Positions 55,176-58,000 of a stretch of 58,000 nt of DNA are shown here, in pieces (the stretch's first letter is position 1; each line of letters starts with the position of its first letter). The DNA comes from Adiantum capillus-veneris. Its lineage: Eukaryota > Streptophyta > Polypodiopsida > Polypodiales > Pteridaceae. The notes below the pieces were generated by a model, which saw only the letters and a list, made by a program, of their open reading frames with translations, made no database searches and was not told the DNA's origin. The stretch spans positions 64,688,935 through 64,746,934 of the forward strand of contig CM043950.1 of assembly GCA_014529385.2 (NCBI GenBank), in the 5' to 3' direction. The translations under genes were made by a program, and so were the position numbers.

Positions 55176-56780
55176 TTCCAACCGGATGACTCTGCTTCAA
55201 GCAATTTAGACTCTTCTTTAGAATCTGAAAGACCAGGTAAAAAGACCTTTTCTCAACACAACTCTAAAGAAGCATCTACTTATCACAAGCAGCTCATAAA
55301 TGCTTTACGAGAAGTTGATAAGCCAAAAGAACCAGCTTTAGAACGCATGGTCATTCCAGCCTTCGCCACTAAAATGAAATTAAAACAAATCAAAGCAAGT
55401 CAGCCTCTCTTTGATCACAACTTCATCGCAGCAATTTGGTCTTAGGAAAAATCCAAGCTTGACCTCTCCAAGAATTGCCACCAGGAAGAACACCCTCCAA
55501 TTCCTCTAGTTCTGATGAAGAAGCTTCTGATTTTCCTCAAGATATTCCATCAATATCCCAACATAAACAGGATCACTCTTATGAAGAATTTCATCAAAAA
55601 GAGCAAGAAGACGAGAGTTCATGTTAGAAAAAAAAGCAGGCTCTCCTTAGATGGGAAGCTGGTCTAACCACAAGCAAAACCACTTTCCTTTCTTGGGGGG
55701 GTGAGACTTCTTAGTTCTCTCAAAATACCCCAACTCCACCTCAGTTCTCTCAAAATGTCCCAACTCCACTTGCTCCAATTCCATGGGATATCTTGCTACC
55801 AAAAGAACAACTATCTGAGCCAACTTCAAAAGGTAATCATTTATCCGAAGAAGATATTCAAAATCTTAAAGATATCCTACCTCTAAAAGCGGATATCATG
55901 GTAATTGGCAGAGCCCCTTTCAAAAGAAAATTACCCCTAGCTTCCTCGTCTAGAGAGACAAGATCAAGCTCTTCATCAACTAAAGATAATGTCTCTATTA
56001 CAGTTCAGGAAATTAGTGAAGAACAAAGACAAGATATCTTGGAATCTCCAGCAATCAATATTGATGGTATTCCGACAGAAGATCTACCATTTCTAACTCA
56101 TGCAAGAAAAGTAGTCTCCTTTACCTATTATTCCCATAAAAAAGAAGAAGCTATTCTAGATCTAGAATACCCTCTCAGCCCTCAAAATGATAAAGATAAA
56201 TCCAAATGGATCAATACCAAGGTGGCTATACTTAGATCATCATAGTATGGAGACTGGAGAAAGTTTTATGATAACTATGCAGACTCTAATTTTGAAGCCG
56301 AAATCTCTGGAGAAGATGACCAACCAAAGCAATTGGATGCTGAACAAATCAAACCAATTAACCTTGAATCCATAAAGAAAGCATGGATCAATCCAATCAA
56401 CAGACAAGTTCAGCAATGGGTTGATGATCCTATAGAGCTTCAAGTCTTTACTCAGATAATAGATAATAAGTATACCCATGAGAAAATCTCAGAAGAATCA
56501 TCTATGCAGAGCAATAGAAAAGATAAGCAACCATTAGAAAAATGGTTCTACCCAGCAAACACCCAATCAAAAACTCTAGCTACTCAAGTTTAGTTCTCTC
56601 TAAACTTGACAAACTTCTAGAAGACATTGATGACATCTGAACCACCATGTGTCACAACACAAGGTTAATTTTGAATAATCATCAAAGCCTTACAAAGATC
56701 GCCAAACAGGTAAAAGAGCATCTCTTCACAACAAAAAGAAATTCAAGAACCTATAAATGGAGATAACAATCTCTTACCAC
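55176..56780 (+). pseudogene. Capsid-protease spacer of element J
   Basis: The stretch includes ERMVIPAFATKMKLKQIK (55340-), a repeated pair of QFSQNTPTPP-like units near 55710-55765 (CAGTTCTCTCAAAAT twice), frame 55793-56245 (acidic, SSSSSTKDNVSITVQEISEE), and KKAWINPINRQVQQWVDD (56370-56420). It is Ser/Glu-rich without recognised domains, with stops at several points. Confidence 0.5.
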
Positions 56781-57060
56781 TAAAAGGAGTCTCCATTACA
56801 ATAATTCTAAATACAAAATTTCAGAATTCTCTCAATGCTATACTAGATACAGGAGCTAGTTTGACTCTCCTGAAAATTACTGGGAGAAACTAGATAAACC
56901 ATTTCTGATCAAATGTGCTAACAAATCTGAAGAGTTGAAAAATCAGATCAAATTATGGCTACTGCTTGGAGAAGCCAAAATACCTATCTTTGCCTATTTC
57001 TGTTCTCAGCCAAGTTATGATATGATCATTGGCAATGATATTTTTGACAGATTGTAGCCT
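56781..57060 (+). pseudogene. Aspartic protease remnant of element J
   Basis: ILDTGASLTLL carries the D-T-G active site, with its Asp codon at 56846-56848. The closing part, DMIIGNDIFDRL near 57020-57055, is in another frame, so a frameshift lies between and the enzyme is dead. A retropepsin here is expected between capsid and RT. Confidence 0.75.
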
Positions 57061-57199
57061 ATCACCTTCAACCACAAGTATTTCAAATTCCGATGGAAGG
57101 CAAAAGGTCATCATGCAACTATTCTCCAACAACTTTAGTACACCATTCCTTCACAGGAATGGTCAAATGTATATCTTAATGAGTTTAACATAACTTAAG

Positions 57200-57495
57200 C
57201 AGCCACTCCAACTAAAGTTGCAACCCTACCACAAGCAGATCCGTATCTGGCTAACGGATGCACATTCTTGCCCCGACAATGACAAACGCCTATTCTCACA
57301 AACCCCTTGGTTTGCCAAGTGGAACTACAAGTACGAACATATAAAAGGCGTCTGCAACGTCTATTCTCACAAACCCCTTGGTTTGCCAAGTGGAACTACA
57401 AGTACGAACATATAAAAGGCGTCTGCAACGTCTTCGCTGACATCCTCAACCCATCCCATAGGCCAGGTGGAGTAATATTATTGCCTCTCCACTAA
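57200..57495 (+). pseudogene. RNase H C-terminal remnant with 71-bp tandem duplication (element J)
   Basis: YKYEHIKGVCNVFADIL resembles the H-I-K-G-x-x-N-V-x-A-D-x-L end of RNase H. The 71-bp unit (57291-57361 and 57362-57432) is duplicated exactly or nearly so, repeating KWNYKYEHIKGVCNV in shifted frames. The upstream part of RNase H and all of RT are absent, showing a deletion of roughly 1.5-2 kb if the parent had the usual layout. Confidence 0.75.
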
Positions 57496-57709
57496 CTCCT
57501 AGTGACCTAAGGCACTGATGTCATCCACAATGCTATGACTCTGCCAGTACATAGTGACTGGAAAAAAGCATGATCATAATGGAGTACATAGAAAGATTCT
57601 ACTTTAGTGGAATACACATGTTCACTTTAGTGGAATACACATGCCCATTTTTAAGAATGATCACTACATAAAACTTATAGAGAAAGCCACCCAATCTCCT
57701 ATAAAAGGG

Positions 57710-57719
57710 AGACTCCCCT
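57710..57719 (+). promoter_or_regulatory. Putative pregenomic RNA promoter TATA box of element J
   Basis: CTATAAAAGGGAGACTCCC lies about 90 bases upstream of the right terminal repeat. Caulimovirid pregenomic promoters have a TATA of this kind just before the leader that carries the primer site. Confidence 0.6.
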
Positions 57720-57801
57720 TCATTGTAAATTATCTCAAGTAAATCCTAGCTTTATATTGTAATTCCTATAGAGATCCTTTGCACACCTTATTCATATTTT
57801 G

Positions 57802-57868
57802 TATGTTGAATACATCTTAATATACTCCTTCCGCTTGCAATCTCTTATGTGTGCGTCTTTTTGTATTA
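57802..57868 (+). repeat. Right terminal direct repeat of element J
   Basis: It matches 51984-52048, including TATGTTGAATACATC, TTGCAATCTCTTATGTGTGC and TTGTATTA, and homology ends within the primer-site position. After it the sequence (57869-58000) has no recognisable gene. Confidence 0.8.
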
Positions 57869-58000
57869 TCACATCAGGAAAAAATTGGACCCCCTTGGGG
57901 CCATGTAAGGATTCCTAATTTTAAGGGATTAAAGCTAATTTTGTAGGGGATGGAGGGAACAAAGACAATAAATAGGGCTACTTTTGTAGCTCTCTCTCTA
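57869..58000. other. Right edge of window (nothing recognised)
   Basis: A short AT-rich stretch with no supported feature follows the right terminal repeat of element J. Confidence 0.4.

Larger units (their letters stand above)
51984..57868 (+). mobile_element. Element J: near full-length endogenous pararetrovirus (Caulimoviridae) with polymerase deletion
   Basis: Plus-strand order is terminal repeat, tRNA-Met primer site, leader, movement protein, spacer, capsid with zinc knuckle, spacer, protease, RNase H tail, promoter, terminal repeat. This is the gene order of caulimovirids with a single large polyprotein, such as petuviruses and florendoviruses; I cannot assign the genus. The unit between the repeats is 5.8 kb, shorter than the usual 7-8 kb, because RT and most of RNase H are absent between 57060 and 57200. 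Stops and frameshifts occur throughout. It has no LTRs and no integrase. Confidence 0.85.

Noticed and set aside
57291-57432. Possible CRISPR-like repeat
   Set aside because: Two adjacent copies without spacers in a plant genome; it is a tandem duplication within viral sequence.
51984-57868. Reading element J as a functional virus copy
   Set aside because: RT is deleted, the zinc knuckle lacks its last Cys, and movement, capsid and protease regions each carry stops or frameshifts.

Overview
The window is nuclear DNA from a repeat-rich plant, probably a large-genome seed plant. I cannot name the species. There are no bacterial signals (no operons, Shine-Dalgarno sites or CRISPR), and I find no intact host gene, tRNA or rRNA. 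Almost every long reading frame belongs to a reverse-transcribing element: Ty3 (gypsy) and Ty1 (copia) LTR retrotransposons, a gag-only LTR element, and two endogenous pararetrovirus (Caulimoviridae) copies. For reference I name the elements A to J.

Layout. A (1-7672, minus) is a Tat-like Ty3 element with its 5' LTR at 6020-7672. Its gag-pol frame has only two in-frame stops and runs off the left edge. It lies inside B (7673-8945, plus), the 3' end of a chromovirus. C (8945-10427, minus) is a Ty1/copia gag-protease-integrase remnant. D (plus, 10463-12324 and 25749-34859) is a long Athila-like Ty3 element. Its gag is split by E (12325-25748, minus), a complete 13.4-kb copy of the same family with two LTRs, tRNA-Asp-type PBS, PPT and a near-perfect 5-bp target duplication. 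D and E face each other and form a giant inverted repeat. F (34860-43658, minus) has 1.7-kb LTRs and gag-like remnants only. G (43659-45835, plus) is a rearranged pararetrovirus fragment. H (about 45836-50493, plus) is a broken coding region of about 1,100 codons with a long coiled coil, followed by a polypurine tract and an LTR-like sequence. I (50559-51392, minus) is a DUF4283 protein fragment. J (51984-57868, plus) is a nearly full-length pararetrovirus unit: tRNA-Met primer site, movement protein, capsid, protease and an RNase H tail, with most of the polymerase deleted. It is bounded by a short direct repeat.

How the parts relate. Within each Ty3 element, gag packages the RNA, protease cuts the polyprotein, RT and RNase H copy it, and integrase inserts it. 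A also carries archaeal-type RNase H and an extra reading-frame region before gag. The D/E family is the most unusual. It has three zinc knuckles in gag, a long protease-RT linker, and, after integrase, a second aspartic-protease-like domain followed by four W-[IV]-P-K motifs. A further 3' reading frame in E sits just behind a splice-acceptor-like sequence. All copies carry stops or frameshifts, so most genes are entered as pseudogenes. The viral copies are described only as they stand.
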